A stretch of 64,000 nt of DNA from Pseudoduganella umbonata (GTDB lineage Bacteria > Pseudomonadota > Gammaproteobacteria > Burkholderiales > Burkholderiaceae_D), in NCBI RefSeq assembly GCF_014192225.1, contig NZ_JACHXS010000002.1, positions 310,001-374,000 of the forward strand. The letters are read 5' to 3'. Position 1 is the first letter of the stretch. Each line of letters begins with the position of its first letter. Below, in pieces: positions 49,481 to 60,196 of this stretch. The notes beneath the pieces are model-generated. The model was not told the origin of the DNA, made no database searches, and worked only from the letters and a program-made list of their open reading frames with translations. The position numbers and the translations under genes were made by a program.

Positions 49481-50012
49481 CCGAGGCCGCCCCGTCGGGC
49501 GGCACCTGGCAGATCCGGCCACGGTCGACCGCTCCTTGCACCGTTGATTTGTTCCATGCCGGCATAACTGAATCAACTTAATGATGAGCCATCAAACCTG
49601 CCGGCGTCGTTTAGACTACGCCACGCGGCAGGGCTGCAACAGGCGTTGCGTTCGATCGATCCTGTCCGGAAGGCCGGGCTTCGCGGCCCGCAACCGAGTC
49701 CACAGCCGGCTCTCCGCACGCGGCCACGAGCCCCGCCAGGTGACCTCGGCTACGGCATGACAATCCAGCTGTCGAATCGCTGCGCCTGATTGTTGACAAT
49801 TCCCTGGCAGTGCCTGCGATCGGCTACGGCTCGGTGATGCCGGTCTCGATCTTCCGGGTCTCGATCTTCCGGGTCTCGATCTTCCGGGTCTCGATCTTCC
49901 GGGTCTCGATCTTCCCGGTCTCGATCTTCCGTTAACGCGACCGGACTGCTATCGTACGGCAGCCCTGGTCAACGGAGCCTGGCGCAGTCCGATCGACTTC
50001 TTTACCCATGGG
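49481..50012. other. Intergenic region with tandem repeat
   Basis: 532 bases between the efflux channel gene and the first propeller kinase. It holds the 6x15-bp repeat at 49842-49931. The rest shows no gene. The kinase promoter must lie between the repeat and 50013. Confidence 0.6.
49842..49931. repeat. Tandem repeat, six 15-bp units
   Basis: GGTCTCGATCTTCCG is repeated six times with one base change (fifth unit ends CCC). It lies 81 bases before the ATG of the propeller kinase at 50013, so it could affect its promoter. Confidence 0.92.
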
Positions 50013-53000
50013 ATGAGACAAGCACGAATGTGCATTCAACAGCTGCTTGCCACCGGTTCATGGCCGAACCGGCTCGTGCGTTGCCTGGGCGCCGCGCTGG
50101 CCGGGCTGATCTTCAGCCAGGGCGCCCTGGCGGTGGGCCCCGCCCTGGAACACTATAACCACACTGTCTGGACCGCCAAGGAAGGCGTGCCGGGACCCAT
50201 CGAGGTGATGGCGCAGACGCCCGATGGCTGGCTCTGGATAGGCACGCCGAATGGCCTGTATCGCTTCGACGGCGTGCGCTTCCATCCGCTGGCCACGACC
50301 AATGGCGAACGCCTGCTGAGCAACCGGCTGGATTTGCTGACGGCCGAGCCGAATGGCGACCTGTATATCGGCTATGAGGATCATGGCCTGAGCGTGCTGC
50401 ATGCCGACGGGCGGCTGGAACACCTGGCGCCGGCGACCAGGAACAGCCCGGTCGCCGGCAGCAACGCGCTGGTGCGCGACATCGACGGCGCGCTCTGGGT
50501 CGGCACGGTGAGGGGGCTGATGCGCCTGGAGCAGGGACGCTGGTCCCGGATCGGTGCTGCACATGGCTACCCCGACGAGTTCACACCCCTCGTGACACTG
50601 GACGGCAATGGCCGATTGTGGGCCGCCACGCTCACCCGGCTGTTCCGCTACGACCGCGAGGCACGCCGCTTCGTCCCGGTCGACCTGCCCCCACCGAACC
50701 CTGGCGAGCCAACCGAGCGGTTCCTGGCATTGGCGATGTCGCCCGACGGCAGGCTGTGGAGTGCCGAAGACGGCCGCTTCATCCCTGTACCGGCGGCGCC
50801 ACCGGCGAACGGGCGGCCGGCGGATGCCAACTCACGCGACGCGAGCTACTACGGCTTGTTCGACCGGGACGGCCATTTATGGTCGCTGCGCTGCCCGGTC
50901 GGGGTCTGCCTGGCCGCCGGGGCCGGAGCCGGCCGCGCCGAACGGATCGATGTGGCAGCCGTCACGACCAGCCGCCTCGACCAGCCGTGGCAACTCAACT
51001 CGGTCGCTCCCAACCTCATCCTGGAAGATCGCGAGGGCAACATCTGGATCAGCTCCGCGAATGGCCTGGAGCGCTTTCGCAAGAATGCGCTGACGCCGGT
51101 AGCGCTGCCGCCGACCAATGGCAACTACCATCTCGCCCCCGACACCGACGGCAGTGTCTGGGTCGTGGCACCGCGGAACAAGCGCGGCTGGCACTATGAT
51201 CCGGCCAGCCGTCGCCTGACGGAATTGCCCGGCAATTATCGCGGCGCCGCCCGCAGCGCCGACGGCTCCGTGGTACTGCTGAAAGAAGATGGCATCCGCC
51301 GCCGCCGCGCCGGTGTCGAAGACCAGATCGCCTTGCCCACGCTGCCGCCCGGCGCGTGGCTGCGTACCGATGGCGACCGTCTGTGGCTCGGCGGCAGGAA
51401 TACGCCCGTGCGCATCTGGGACGGGCACAACTGGGACACCCTGGAGTATCCGAAACCTGACGAATTCACCTTCAGCGCCGCGGGAGCGCACGGCCAGATG
51501 TGGCGCGGACTGGTCGACGGCCGCTTGCTGCTGTACGAACGCGGACGCCGCACCAGGGAATTCGACCAGGCAGCACTGGGCGGAATCGGCCAGGCAACCT
51601 GCCTGGCGGCACTGCCGGCGATGGTGGTTTGTGGCGAAGCCGGCGTGTCAGCCTGGGACGGACGGCGCTTCCGCCGGCTGCAGGCATCGCGTCCGGAAGT
51701 GCTGCGCAATGTCACCGGCGTGATGGCCACGGCCGATGGCACGCGCTGGCTGAATGGCAGCGTCGGCCTGCTGCGGGTCGCGCCGGCCGACTGGCGCCGG
51801 TCGGTCGAGAGCGGGGCGCTGCTGCGCTTCACCTTGCTGGACGCGCTCGACGGCTACCCGGGCTCGGCGGCCCACCAGCCGTCGATGACGATGGTGGGCA
51901 AGCACCTGTGGGTGGCCGCCAGTGGCGGTATCGTGGAAATCGACCCGTCAACGCGAGACCGCAACCTGATCGCGCCACACGTAGCGCTGTTGGGGTTGAG
52001 GGGCGATGGCGCCGCCTATCCGCTGCTTGCGCCAAGGATCCGTCCCGGCACCACCCGCCTGCGCTTCGACTTCACGGCGCCGGTACTGCGCAAGCCCGAG
52101 CGTGTGGTGTTCAGCTATCGGCTCGACGGCGTCGACGATGCGTGGCAGACGGGCCCGGAGCGCAGCGCCACCTACACCGGACTGCCCCCGGGTGCCTACG
52201 TTTTCCGGGTACGCGCCATGAACGAGGACGGCGTCTGGAGCCAGGGTGAACGGACGCTTGCGTTCGAAGTGGCGCCGACCCTGGTGCAAACCATCTATTT
52301 CAAGCTGACTTGCGGACTCGCTGCGCTGTTGTTGCTGTGGCTGGGACATCGCCTGCGGCTGCGCTACCTGACCCGCAGCCTCAACCGGCATTACCAGGTC
52401 CAGCTGGAAGAGCGGGCACGCATCGCCCGGGAACTGCACGACAGTCTCCTGCAAAGTTTCCAGAGCGCTGTACTGTTCATGAACGCGGCCCTGCGCGGTC
52501 TCGGTCCGGAGTCGCCGCTACACGAGCGCCTGAAAAGGGGCGTGCGCGAAGCCGATGCGGCCATCGTCGAGGGACGCGGCAAGGTAGCGGCCCTGCGTGC
52601 GGTCGGGGCAGGCCAGCCCAGCCTGCCCGACTACCTGCGCGAGGTGGGCGAGCGCGAAGCGGCGCCGGAGCAGCACTTCGCGTTGCAGGTGAAGGGACTG
52701 GCGTGCCCGCTGCAGCCTGTCGTCGAACAGGAGCTGTCGGCGATCGGTCGCGAAGCCTTGCGCAATGCTTTCCGGCACGCCGGAGCGAGCCGGCATGAAG
52801 TGCTGATCGAGTACGGTGCGCGCAGCCTCGTGCTGAGCGTGCGCGACAACGGCCGTGGCATCGATGCCGGTGCGAGGGACAAGCCGGACCACTGGGGCCT
52901 GTGTGGCATCGAGGAGCGTGCCAGGATGATTCATGCCGAAGCATCGCTGCACACCGCTCCGGGCAGCGGGACGCTGTGGCGGATCGAGATCAAGGCCGGC

Positions 53001-53060
53001 CTGGCTTATGCCGAGGGTGGCCGGCGCCGGCGCCGGCGCTGGTGGCTGATGCCGTTCTAA
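50013..53060 (+). CDS. Propeller/Y_Y_Y sensor histidine kinase
   Basis: A 1015-residue membrane kinase. A signal sequence (LGAALAGLIFSQGALA) is followed by a large periplasmic part with two-component-regulator propeller repeats, for example GWLWIGTPNGLYRFDGVRF and NIWISSANGLERF. A Y_Y_Y domain follows (VVFSYRLDGVDDAWQ to GAYVFRVRAMNEDGVWSQ), then one membrane helix (FKLTCGLAALLLLWLGHRLR). HisKA_3 has His809 in RARIARELHDSLLQ, and the HATPase has EALRNAFRHAGAS and VRDNGRGID. Such kinases often sense polysaccharide or its degradation products. No regulator is adjacent. Convergent with the kinase at 53057. Confidence 0.93.
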   Translation: MRQARMCIQQLLATGSWPNRLVRCLGAALAGLIFSQGALAVGPALEHYNHTVWTAKEGVPGPIEVMAQTPDGWLWIGTPNGLYRFDGVRFHPLATTNGERLLSNRLDLLTAEPNGDLYIGYEDHGLSVLHADGRLEHLAPATRNSPVAGSNALVRDIDGALWVGTVRGLMRLEQGRWSRIGAAHGYPDEFTPLVTLDGNGRLWAATLTRLFRYDREARRFVPVDLPPPNPGEPTERFLALAMSPDGRLWSAEDGRFIPVPAAPPANGRPADANSRDASYYGLFDRDGHLWSLRCPVGVCLAAGAGAGRAERIDVAAVTTSRLDQPWQLNSVAPNLILEDREGNIWISSANGLERFRKNALTPVALPPTNGNYHLAPDTDGSVWVVAPRNKRGWHYDPASRRLTELPGNYRGAARSADGSVVLLKEDGIRRRRAGVEDQIALPTLPPGAWLRTDGDRLWLGGRNTPVRIWDGHNWDTLEYPKPDEFTFSAAGAHGQMWRGLVDGRLLLYERGRRTREFDQAALGGIGQATCLAALPAMVVCGEAGVSAWDGRRFRRLQASRPEVLRNVTGVMATADGTRWLNGSVGLLRVAPADWRRSVESGALLRFTLLDALDGYPGSAAHQPSMTMVGKHLWVAASGGIVEIDPSTRDRNLIAPHVALLGLRGDGAAYPLLAPRIRPGTTRLRFDFTAPVLRKPERVVFSYRLDGVDDAWQTGPERSATYTGLPPGAYVFRVRAMNEDGVWSQGERTLAFEVAPTLVQTIYFKLTCGLAALLLLWLGHRLRLRYLTRSLNRHYQVQLEERARIARELHDSLLQSFQSAVLFMNAALRGLGPESPLHERLKRGVREADAAIVEGRGKVAALRAVGAGQPSLPDYLREVGEREAAPEQHFALQVKGLACPLQPVVEQELSAIGREALRNAFRHAGASRHEVLIEYGARSLVLSVRDNGRGIDAGARDKPDHWGLCGIEERARMIHAEASLHTAPGSGTLWRIEIKAGLAYAEGGRRRRRRWWLMPF

Positions 53061-56000
53061 GGTGCGCGTGCCGGCGGGTCGTCGTCCCGCGTATCCGCCG
53101 GACGGCGCCAAACCCGGGCGCGTATGGCGCTATGCGTACGTTGGTAGCGGCAAGGCTGGAATAGCGCGCGCAGCCGGGGCCACAGGCGTAATTCATCGGG
53201 CTGGGCGTACACGCGGCGAGCCGGCAGCCGCACGGAGACCTGGGTACCTGCCGGGTGCCGCCGCTGCAGCTCGATGGTTCCGCCCATGGCCGCTGCACGT
53301 TCCTGCATGCCCGCCAGGCCCCAGTGCCCCTTCCTGCCCGAGTTGCGCAGGACGTCTTCGGGAATGCCGATGCCATTGTCCCTGACGACCATGCAGAAAT
53401 GTCGAGGTCCGTGGACGATGTCGATGTCGACATGGCCGGCCTGCGCATGCCGATAGGCGTTGAACAGCGCCTCGCGTCCGATGCCATGGATTTCATGGCG
53501 GGCCGTTGCATTGATGGGCTTTGCGGCACCGGTAACGGTGAGCTTGAATCCGGGGCCGAGATCTTCCGCCAGCGATCGACCGAATTCGTCGAGGCTTTGC
53601 ACGAGATCGTCCTGCTGTGCCAGGGGACTGCGCAGGTCGAGCAGCTCGTCCCGGCCGTGCGCCATGACCTTCCCGGCCTGCTCGAGAATCGGTGTGATGA
53701 GACGGCGTGTTTCGCTGTCGGCCGGCAGCCGTTTTGCCACACCCTGGAAGCGGAGGATCAGTCCCTGCATACTCTGCAGCAGCGTATCGTGCAGTGTGCG
53801 CGCTATACGTTCCCGTTCCGCCAGCCTTTCCTGCATCCTTTCGCGATAACGCTCCGCCTGGCGGCGGCTGCGCCAGTGGTAGATGCCCAGGAGGCCACCC
53901 AGGAGGGCCGCGACGCAACAGGCCCGGAACCACATTGTCTGGATCAACCGCGGCTCGATGTGGAACGACAGCGAGGTTCCCTCCCTGTTCCATATGCCAT
54001 CATTATTCGAAGCGACGACGCGGAAGCGATAAGCGCCGGGGCCCAGGTTCGTGTAGTAAGCCGAGCGCCTGCCATCGCTCTCGCGCCAGCCTGCATCGAC
54101 GCCTTCGAGCCGGTACTGGAAGCGCATCCGTTCCGGCTCCTGATAGGACAGTGCCGAGAAGTCCAGTGAAAGCATGTCGGTCCCGGCCGGCAACCGGATG
54201 CCATTGACCAGGGCATGATTGTCCGCGCCCGACTTGAAGCCAGTGATGACCACCGGCGGAACCAGTGGATTGCGCATCAGTTTCCCAGGATCGAACGCGT
54301 ACACGCCACCGGTGGTCGAGAACCACAACGTACCGTCCTCGCTGCGGGCGGCAGACGGTACCGGGAGGATCGGACTTGTCGAGCCGACCACGCCGTCCCG
54401 ATGGTCCAGGCGGTGGAAATGCACCTTGTAGGCAGGATCGCGCAGCGCATGCACGAGTTCCGCCGGTGCGATGCTGGAGATGCCATCGCCACCGTTGATC
54501 CATAGTGTCCCGTCGCGCGAGAACACCAGGCCGGTGATGCCGGCAAAAGGCTCGCCAGCCCATCCTTTCAGGGCAAGGAACCGCTTGCCGTCGAAGTAGG
54601 ACAGCCCGTTTTCGCCACCCACCCACGCCCCGTCCTGCATCGGCAGGATATGCATGACGGTCCCGATGTCCAGGCCGTCCGCCTGGCTGTACTGCCTGAG
54701 CTGGCCGTCCCGCAGGACCGCGAGCCGGTTGTTGACGGAACCGAACCAGACGCGGCCTTGCGAGTCCGTCGCGATGGCCGATGCCGCGAATGACGCAAGC
54801 TCGGGAACGCCGCCGCCCGGCGACCATTGGCCGGCGCGCCAGGTATAGAGTCCGGCCCGTCCCATGCTGACCCACAAGCTGCCGGCCTTGTCCTGCGAGA
54901 GCGCATACACGCAGGTGGCCTTGATGCCTGGCAGCGGTGGTATGGGCCGGAGACCGGTCGCGCCGGCGGTCCAGAGCTGGCCGCCGTTACCGCCTGCCCA
55001 GACGGTCCCGTCGGGGGCGCGATGCAATGCCGTGATCGTGTCGGCAAACGCAGGCCTGGCTGTGAAAGGACGCGCTGCGCTGCCGGAGCTCTCGAGATAT
55101 GAGTAGTCGATCCAGGCACTGCTGCCGGGACCTGCCGCGATCGGACGCGCGCCGTAGTGCTTGTAGCTCGGGAGCGCTATTGCCTTCAGGCGCGGCAACC
55201 TGAATCTGTCCAGCCCATTCTCGGTGGCGAGCCAGACGTTGTGTTCACGATCCTCGAACAATACCGCCGGGGTCCTGCCGCTCAGGCCCTGGTCCGTGCG
55301 GAATTGCCAGGCCGGCACATGGGACAGCGTATCGGCGCTACTGGCAAGCCGGTCGATCCCTTCTTCGCTGGTGGCCCAGCCGAAGCCCGCATGATCGAAG
55401 ATCAGCTCGTGGAAAACCCTGGGGGCGGGCCATGCCAGCGCCGGGCCGCGATCCGGCCCCGATACCATATGAATCCCGGGCCGTTCATCGTCTGTCGTCC
55501 AGATGCTGCCGTCGGGGTGCTCCGCCAGGTTGCCGGCGCTTTGCGCTTTCATTCGCAGATCGAAGGCCATCGCGCCGTTTTGCAGCGCATAGACACCTGT
55601 CAGCGTGCGGAGCCACAGCACGCCACGGCGGTCGAGCAGGATCGCATGAATCCGCCCTTCCGGAGCCCGGAGTCCGGGGGCTGGTCGATGCCACCGGCCG
55701 TCGCGACCCAGGTAGTGCAGGCCGCCCCCCGTGGCAAGCCACAAGCGGCCGGAAGCATCCAGCGTCGCGCCGAAGATCGTGCTGGCCGGCGTGTCGGGAC
55801 TGTCCAGCCGGAAGTGCTGCATCCGGCCCTGTCGCAGCAGGCTGACGCCGCCATACTTGTAGCCGACCCATAGCGTACCGTCCCGCAGTACGCCAATGCC
55901 GGAAATGCCGGAAGAGAGCGGGGCTTCGTGGCCGGCCGCGCGCAGGAAGCGAACGCCGTCGAACTTGTACAAACCGGATGAGCTGCCGATCCATAGCCAG

Positions 56001-56194
56001 CCATCCGGCGTTTGCGCGATCTGGCTGATGCCGGTGGGCGCACCCTCGCGCGCCGTCCAGCTGGTGTGCAGCAAGTCGTTGGCGGACGAGGTATAGGCAT
56101 GTGCCTTGCCGGCGACAGGGGCGGGCGTGGCGGCGGCCGACGAGCATATTGCCAGCGCGGCGACGATGAATGCCCAGGCCCGGGAACCACTCAT
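53057..56194 (-). CDS. Propeller/Y_Y_Y sensor histidine kinase
   Basis: A 1045-residue paralogue of the opposite kinase. A signal sequence (AWAFIVAALAICSSAAATP), propeller repeats (GWLWIGSSSGLYKFDGVRF, GTLWVGYKYGGVSLL) and Y_Y_Y (FQYRLEGVDAGWRESDG) are followed by a membrane helix near CCVAALLGGLLGIY. HisKA_3 His802 lies in RIARTLHDTLLQS, and the HATPase has EALFNAYRHAQAGH and VVRDNGIGIPED. About 55 extra residues follow the HATPase. ATG 56194 is chosen because the signal peptide begins there. Its last four bases overlap the last four of the gene at 50013. No regulator is adjacent. Confidence 0.93.
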   Translation of the reverse strand: MSGSRAWAFIVAALAICSSAAATPAPVAGKAHAYTSSANDLLHTSWTAREGAPTGISQIAQTPDGWLWIGSSSGLYKFDGVRFLRAAGHEAPLSSGISGIGVLRDGTLWVGYKYGGVSLLRQGRMQHFRLDSPDTPASTIFGATLDASGRLWLATGGGLHYLGRDGRWHRPAPGLRAPEGRIHAILLDRRGVLWLRTLTGVYALQNGAMAFDLRMKAQSAGNLAEHPDGSIWTTDDERPGIHMVSGPDRGPALAWPAPRVFHELIFDHAGFGWATSEEGIDRLASSADTLSHVPAWQFRTDQGLSGRTPAVLFEDREHNVWLATENGLDRFRLPRLKAIALPSYKHYGARPIAAGPGSSAWIDYSYLESSGSAARPFTARPAFADTITALHRAPDGTVWAGGNGGQLWTAGATGLRPIPPLPGIKATCVYALSQDKAGSLWVSMGRAGLYTWRAGQWSPGGGVPELASFAASAIATDSQGRVWFGSVNNRLAVLRDGQLRQYSQADGLDIGTVMHILPMQDGAWVGGENGLSYFDGKRFLALKGWAGEPFAGITGLVFSRDGTLWINGGDGISSIAPAELVHALRDPAYKVHFHRLDHRDGVVGSTSPILPVPSAARSEDGTLWFSTTGGVYAFDPGKLMRNPLVPPVVITGFKSGADNHALVNGIRLPAGTDMLSLDFSALSYQEPERMRFQYRLEGVDAGWRESDGRRSAYYTNLGPGAYRFRVVASNNDGIWNREGTSLSFHIEPRLIQTMWFRACCVAALLGGLLGIYHWRSRRQAERYRERMQERLAERERIARTLHDTLLQSMQGLILRFQGVAKRLPADSETRRLITPILEQAGKVMAHGRDELLDLRSPLAQQDDLVQSLDEFGRSLAEDLGPGFKLTVTGAAKPINATARHEIHGIGREALFNAYRHAQAGHVDIDIVHGPRHFCMVVRDNGIGIPEDVLRNSGRKGHWGLAGMQERAAAMGGTIELQRRHPAGTQVSVRLPARRVYAQPDELRLWPRLRALFQPCRYQRTHSAIRARVWRRPADTRDDDPPARAP

Positions 56195-56302
56195 GCGCGA
56201 CCAGCGTGCGTCATCACGGCTGCACTGAACTGCCGTCCACCAACGGCGGCCCTTCGCCAAGCAGTGCCCTGGCCGTGGCGAGGGGGAATCCGCCTTCCGG
56301 TT

Positions 56303-58447
56303 TCATGCCGTGTCTTTCCGGGATGCGAGTTGATCGGCGATCGGCAGCGTGCGGATCCGCTTGCCGGTGAGCCGGAAGATGGCGTTGCAGACAGCCGGCG
56401 CGATGCCCGGAGCACCGCCTTCGCCCATCCCTTCGAACGGCGCACCGCTCTCGATGATCTCGGTGGTGAACGCCGGGCTTTCGGCCAGCCGGACAACGCG
56501 GTAGTCGTGGAAATTGCTTTCCTGGACCCGGCCCTCGGCGATCGAGATTTTCCCGAACAGCGCGGCCGACAGGCCCCAGATGGCGGCACCTTCCATTTGC
56601 GCCCTTGCCGTATCGGGATTGATCAACTTGCCCGGGTCGGCAACGGTGCAGATGCGATGGACGACGACCTGCCCATCCTCGATGGAAACTTCCGCGCTCT
56701 GGCCGACCAGGCAGTCGAGATGCTTGTGGCTGATGGCCAGCCCGATGGCGCGCTTGCCGGGCAGCGGCTTGCCCCACCCGCTGATCGCCGCAAGCCGGTC
56801 CAGCACGGCCAGTGCACGGGGATCCGACGCCAGCAGCCGGCGGCGGAACCGATAGGGGTCGGCTCCCGTTTTCGCTGCCAGCTCGTCGATAAAGCTTTCG
56901 ATCGCGAAGACGGTCTGGGAGGCGCCGACCGACCGCCACATCCCGGTCGGAACGGGCGTTTCGCTGCGCACCCAGCGTCCATCCTGGTGCGGAAAGCCAT
57001 ACAGCGAAAAAATATTGTCGGTGACCACAGAGTCGAACTCGCCCATGAAATCGGGGAACGTGCGCGGCAGGATGGTCGGCGTCGCCTGCTTGTGCCGGAA
57101 AGCGACGACCTCCTTGCCATTCACTCCGGCGGACATTTCCGACACCCCGGCGGGTCGATAGAAATCGTGCTGGGTATCTTCTTCGCGGCTCCAGACCAGC
57201 TTTACAGGGCGGCCGGGAAACTCTTTCGCCAACAGGACAGCCTGTGCGACGAAATCGGCTTCCTGGCGCCGCCCGAAGCCGCCGCCGCCCAGGACCGGAT
57301 GGATGGTCACCGCCCCAGGAGCAAGCCCGAGCAGCGATGCGGCAACGTCGCGCGCCTTGTCCGGCCGCTGCGAGCCGACCCATACCTCGCAGGAGTTCCC
57401 GTGTACCCGCGCAACGCAGGACATCGGCTCCATCGTCGCGTGGGCGAGGAAGGGTACTTCATAACGGGCGGAGATTTTTTCCCTGGCTGTCTTGATGGTT
57501 TCCGCCGGCGTGCCGACCGCTTTCACGAGTACACCGTCGCTGCCGTCCAGGTCGCGCCAGAACTGGGCGCTGATCGATTTGTCGTTCACTTGCGCGTGTT
57601 TGCCGGCACGCCATTCCGCTGCCAGCATGTCGCGGGCACGATGCGCCGTCCACCAGCGGTCCGCAACGATCGCCACCGCATCGGGCAGATCGTAGACACC
57701 CTTGATCCCCTTTTGCTTCAGCACGTCGGCGCGCGCGTCGCGCACCAGTGTCCCGCCGAATACGGGGCAGGCCACGACGGTGGCGTAGAGCATGTCCGGC
57801 AAGCGGATATCGATCGCGAACTGCGCGGTACCGTTCACCTTGGCCGGGATATCGAGGCGTTGCACCGGTGTCTTGACCAGCACCTTGCCTTTGCGCGCGA
57901 CCTTGCTGATGTCGGTCGGTACCGGTTCTGCCGCCGCGCGGGAAGCGAGTTCACCGTAGCCAAGCGACCTGCCGCTTTTTGGGTGCAGGACCTTGCCGGT
58001 CTCGGTGACGCACTCGTCCGCCGGCACCTTCCACTGCCGTGCAGCGGCGGCAATCAGCATGGTTCGCGCCGTCGCGCCGGCATCGCGGTACAGGTCATGG
58101 AAACCCGATACGCCGGTGCTGGCACCGGTCAGCTGGGTGCGCAGGATCGGGCTGTTGAACTGGGGCGCCACGGCCGCAAGCTCGAATCGCACAAGCTGCC
58201 AGTCCGCATCGAGTGCATCGGCAACCACCATCGGCAGTGCGGTCGACGTGCCCTGGCCGATTTCAGCCACCGGCGAAATGACGGTGACCGTGCCGTCAGG
58301 TGCGATCCTGAGGTAGTTCAGCGTCAGAACGGACTTGTCTTGTCCTGCGGCGGCGGTGCCGTCGGCGAAAGCCAGCACATAGGCGCCGGCGCTGAGCATG
58401 GCCGCGGCCTTGATGAACGAGCGCCTGCTGAAATCCCGGGCGGTCAT
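56303..58447 (-). CDS. Molybdenum hydroxylase large subunit (IorB-like)
   Basis: A 714-residue xanthine-oxidase-family catalytic subunit that binds molybdopterin cytosine dinucleotide. It starts with a Tat-type [20 protein letters not shown], so it is exported folded. Typical segments are [58 protein letters not shown] and [20 protein letters not shown]. This group includes isoquinoline 1-oxidoreductase beta and periplasmic aldehyde oxidases. The start overlaps the iron-sulfur subunit stop by four bases. The substrate is likely an aldehyde or N-heterocycle. Confidence 0.93.
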   Translation of the reverse strand: MTARDFSRRSFIKAAAMLSAGAYVLAFADGTAAAGQDKSVLTLNYLRIAPDGTVTVISPVAEIGQGTSTALPMVVADALDADWQLVRFELAAVAPQFNSPILRTQLTGASTGVSGFHDLYRDAGATARTMLIAAAARQWKVPADECVTETGKVLHPKSGRSLGYGELASRAAAEPVPTDISKVARKGKVLVKTPVQRLDIPAKVNGTAQFAIDIRLPDMLYATVVACPVFGGTLVRDARADVLKQKGIKGVYDLPDAVAIVADRWWTAHRARDMLAAEWRAGKHAQVNDKSISAQFWRDLDGSDGVLVKAVGTPAETIKTAREKISARYEVPFLAHATMEPMSCVARVHGNSCEVWVGSQRPDKARDVAASLLGLAPGAVTIHPVLGGGGFGRRQEADFVAQAVLLAKEFPGRPVKLVWSREEDTQHDFYRPAGVSEMSAGVNGKEVVAFRHKQATPTILPRTFPDFMGEFDSVVTDNIFSLYGFPHQDGRWVRSETPVPTGMWRSVGASQTVFAIESFIDELAAKTGADPYRFRRRLLASDPRALAVLDRLAAISGWGKPLPGKRAIGLAISHKHLDCLVGQSAEVSIEDGQVVVHRICTVADPGKLINPDTARAQMEGAAIWGLSAALFGKISIAEGRVQESNFHDYRVVRLAESPAFTTEIIESGAPFEGMGEGGAPGIAPAVCNAIFRLTGKRIRTLPIADQLASRKDTA

Positions 58448-58914
58448 GTTGGCACCTTCCTGATGTCGATCGTGCGGGCTTCCTGCAGCGCAGCCTTGAC
58501 CCGCGGGTAAGTACCGCAGCGGCAGATGTTCGTCATCGCCGCATCGATCTGCTGGCCGGTCGGCTTGGGATTCCCGGCCAGCAGCGAGGCTGCGGCCATC
58601 AGCATCCCGGATTGGCAGTAGCCGCATTGGGGCACCTGGTGCTTGATCCACAGCGCCTGGAGGGCATGCGGTTTTTCCTGCACGGCCAGGCCTTCGATCG
58701 TGGTGATTTTCTTGCCGACTGCGGCTTCCACGGGCAGGACACAGCAGCGGGTCGCCACCCCATCCAGATGGACAGTGCAGGCGCCGCATAGCGCCAGGCC
58801 GCAGCCGTACTTGGTGCCCGTCAGGCCCAGCTCGTCCCGGAGAACCCACAGGAGCGGTGTATCGCCCTCCGTGTCGACCGCCATCTTGCGGCCATTGACT
58901 TCTAGCGTAATCAC
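58444..58914 (-). CDS. [2Fe-2S] subunit of molybdenum hydroxylase (IorA-like)
   Basis: A 156-residue electron-transfer subunit. The plant-type cluster is in [17 protein letters not shown], and the second cluster is in [11 protein letters not shown] with [10 protein letters not shown]. It passes electrons from the Mo centre to a cytochrome acceptor. GTG 58914 is chosen because AAGGGGA lies just upstream and the family begins [11 protein letters not shown] there; a longer frame adds residues without homology. It is the first gene of the two-gene operon. Confidence 0.92.
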   Translation of the reverse strand: MITLEVNGRKMAVDTEGDTPLLWVLRDELGLTGTKYGCGLALCGACTVHLDGVATRCCVLPVEAAVGKKITTIEGLAVQEKPHALQALWIKHQVPQCGYCQSGMLMAAASLLAGNPKPTGQQIDAAMTNICRCGTYPRVKAALQEARTIDIRKVPT

Positions 58915-59091
58915 AAAATTCCCCTTCGCTGTAACGACTGCGCGTACGGTCCGAACATCGGCTTCGGCGAAGCCCGGGCAGACCGCCCTGATCATGACGA
59001 ACGTTACAAGTCATCAACATCAGCAACAAGACCGGCGAGGGTTGATTCAGATGTGCCATTGCGGCACGAATGCACGCGCCGGCGGCAGGCA

Positions 59092-59099
59092 AAAAAAAA
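59092..59099. repeat. Left target-site duplication (A8)
   Basis: Eight A directly before the left inverted repeat, matching eight A after the right end (60197-60204). IS1595-family elements make eight-base target duplications. One further A at 59091 means a ninth base agrees by chance. Confidence 0.75.
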
Positions 59100-60196
59100 G
59101 GCGCTGACACCCGAGCACGTGGGGTGAACTGAACCATTCGCTGCCATCGCTGTCTCATATCCTATTGACGATGGAGGCGGCGATGCATGGCGGCGTGTTC
59201 AACAGCTTGCTCGAACGATTGCGCGGGCAACTCGACGGGTTCTCCGGCGCCCAACTGACAACACTGCGTGCCCTGCTCGAGTCGGCGTCCTCACTGGCGA
59301 CCTGTCTTGAACTGATCGAGAAGTTCGGCCGGCCCTGCGATCGTTGTCCGCATTGCGCGGCGACCCGTATCCATAGGCACGGCAGCACTGGCGGCCTGCA
59401 ACGCTACCGCTGCGTGACGTGCCACCGTACCTTTAATGCGTTGACCGGCACACCCTTCGCTTTCCTGCGCCTGCGCGGCAAATGGCTGCTGTTCCTGCAG
59501 GCGGTGCTGGATTCGCGCACGGTCCGGGGCGCTGCCGATACCACGGGCATTCACCGCAACACCAGCTTTCGCTGGCGTCATCGTTTCATGGGCAGCGCAC
59601 GGCACGACCGGCCACCCCGGCTGCAAGGCATTGTCGAGGCGGACGAGACCTATCTGCTCGAATCGCAAAAAGGCAGCCGGCACCTGGACCGGCCCGCGCG
59701 CCGGCGTGGCGGCAAGGCCAGGCGGCGCGGCATCTCCAAGGAACTCGACTGCATTCTCGTGGCACGCGACCGTGATGGCAAAACCCGGGATTTCGTCTGC
59801 GGCCGCGGCCCGGTCACGGCGCGGCAGCTGGCGCACCACCTGACCCCAATACTGGCCGCTGATGTCTTGCTGGTGTCGGACAGCGCTGCCGCTTACACCA
59901 CATTCGCGCGCCGTGCCGGCATCCTGCATGAAGCTGTCAATCTGAGGGCAGGCGTGCGCACCCGCGGCGCCATCCACCTGCAACATGTGAATGGCTATCA
60001 CAGCCGTTTTCATGGCTGGCTGTCGCGCTTCAATGGCGTGGCGAGCAAATACCTGCCGAACTACCTGGGCTGGCGCCATGGCCTCGACGGGTGCCGTTGG
60101 CTGGCTCCGGCAGACTGCCTGATCGCCGCGCTGCGCGGCAATGTCGCTCTTTCTTGATGACCTGGCGAAACTTCCACAGGTTCGGGTGACAGCGCC
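59100..60196 (+). mobile_element. IS1595-family insertion sequence
   Basis: A complete 1097-bp element with 23-bp terminal inverted repeats. The left end starts GGCGCTGACACCCGAGCACG (59100) and the right end, read inward on the other strand, starts GGCGCTGTCACCCGAACCTG; 19 of 23 positions match. It carries one transposase gene and is flanked by an eight-A duplication. The insertion point is the T-tract of the terminator of the cytochrome c gene at 60240. Intact ends and gene suggest a recent insertion. Confidence 0.88.
59183..60157 (+). CDS. IS1595-family transposase
   Basis: A 324-residue DDE-type transposase. An N-terminal zinc-ribbon (CDRCPHCAATRI then RYRCVTCHRTFNALTGTP) recognises DNA ends. 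The catalytic core has Asp154 in IVEADETYLLES and Asp233 in LLVSDSAAAY, followed by HVNGYHSRFHGWLSRFNGVA. ATG 59183 is preferred because GGAGG precedes it by five bases; ATG 59171 is also in frame. There is no frameshift or stop, so it should be active. Confidence 0.92.
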   Translation: MHGGVFNSLLERLRGQLDGFSGAQLTTLRALLESASSLATCLELIEKFGRPCDRCPHCAATRIHRHGSTGGLQRYRCVTCHRTFNALTGTPFAFLRLRGKWLLFLQAVLDSRTVRGAADTTGIHRNTSFRWRHRFMGSARHDRPPRLQGIVEADETYLLESQKGSRHLDRPARRRGGKARRRGISKELDCILVARDRDGKTRDFVCGRGPVTARQLAHHLTPILAADVLLVSDSAAAYTTFARRAGILHEAVNLRAGVRTRGAIHLQHVNGYHSRFHGWLSRFNGVASKYLPNYLGWRHGLDGCRWLAPADCLIAALRGNVALS

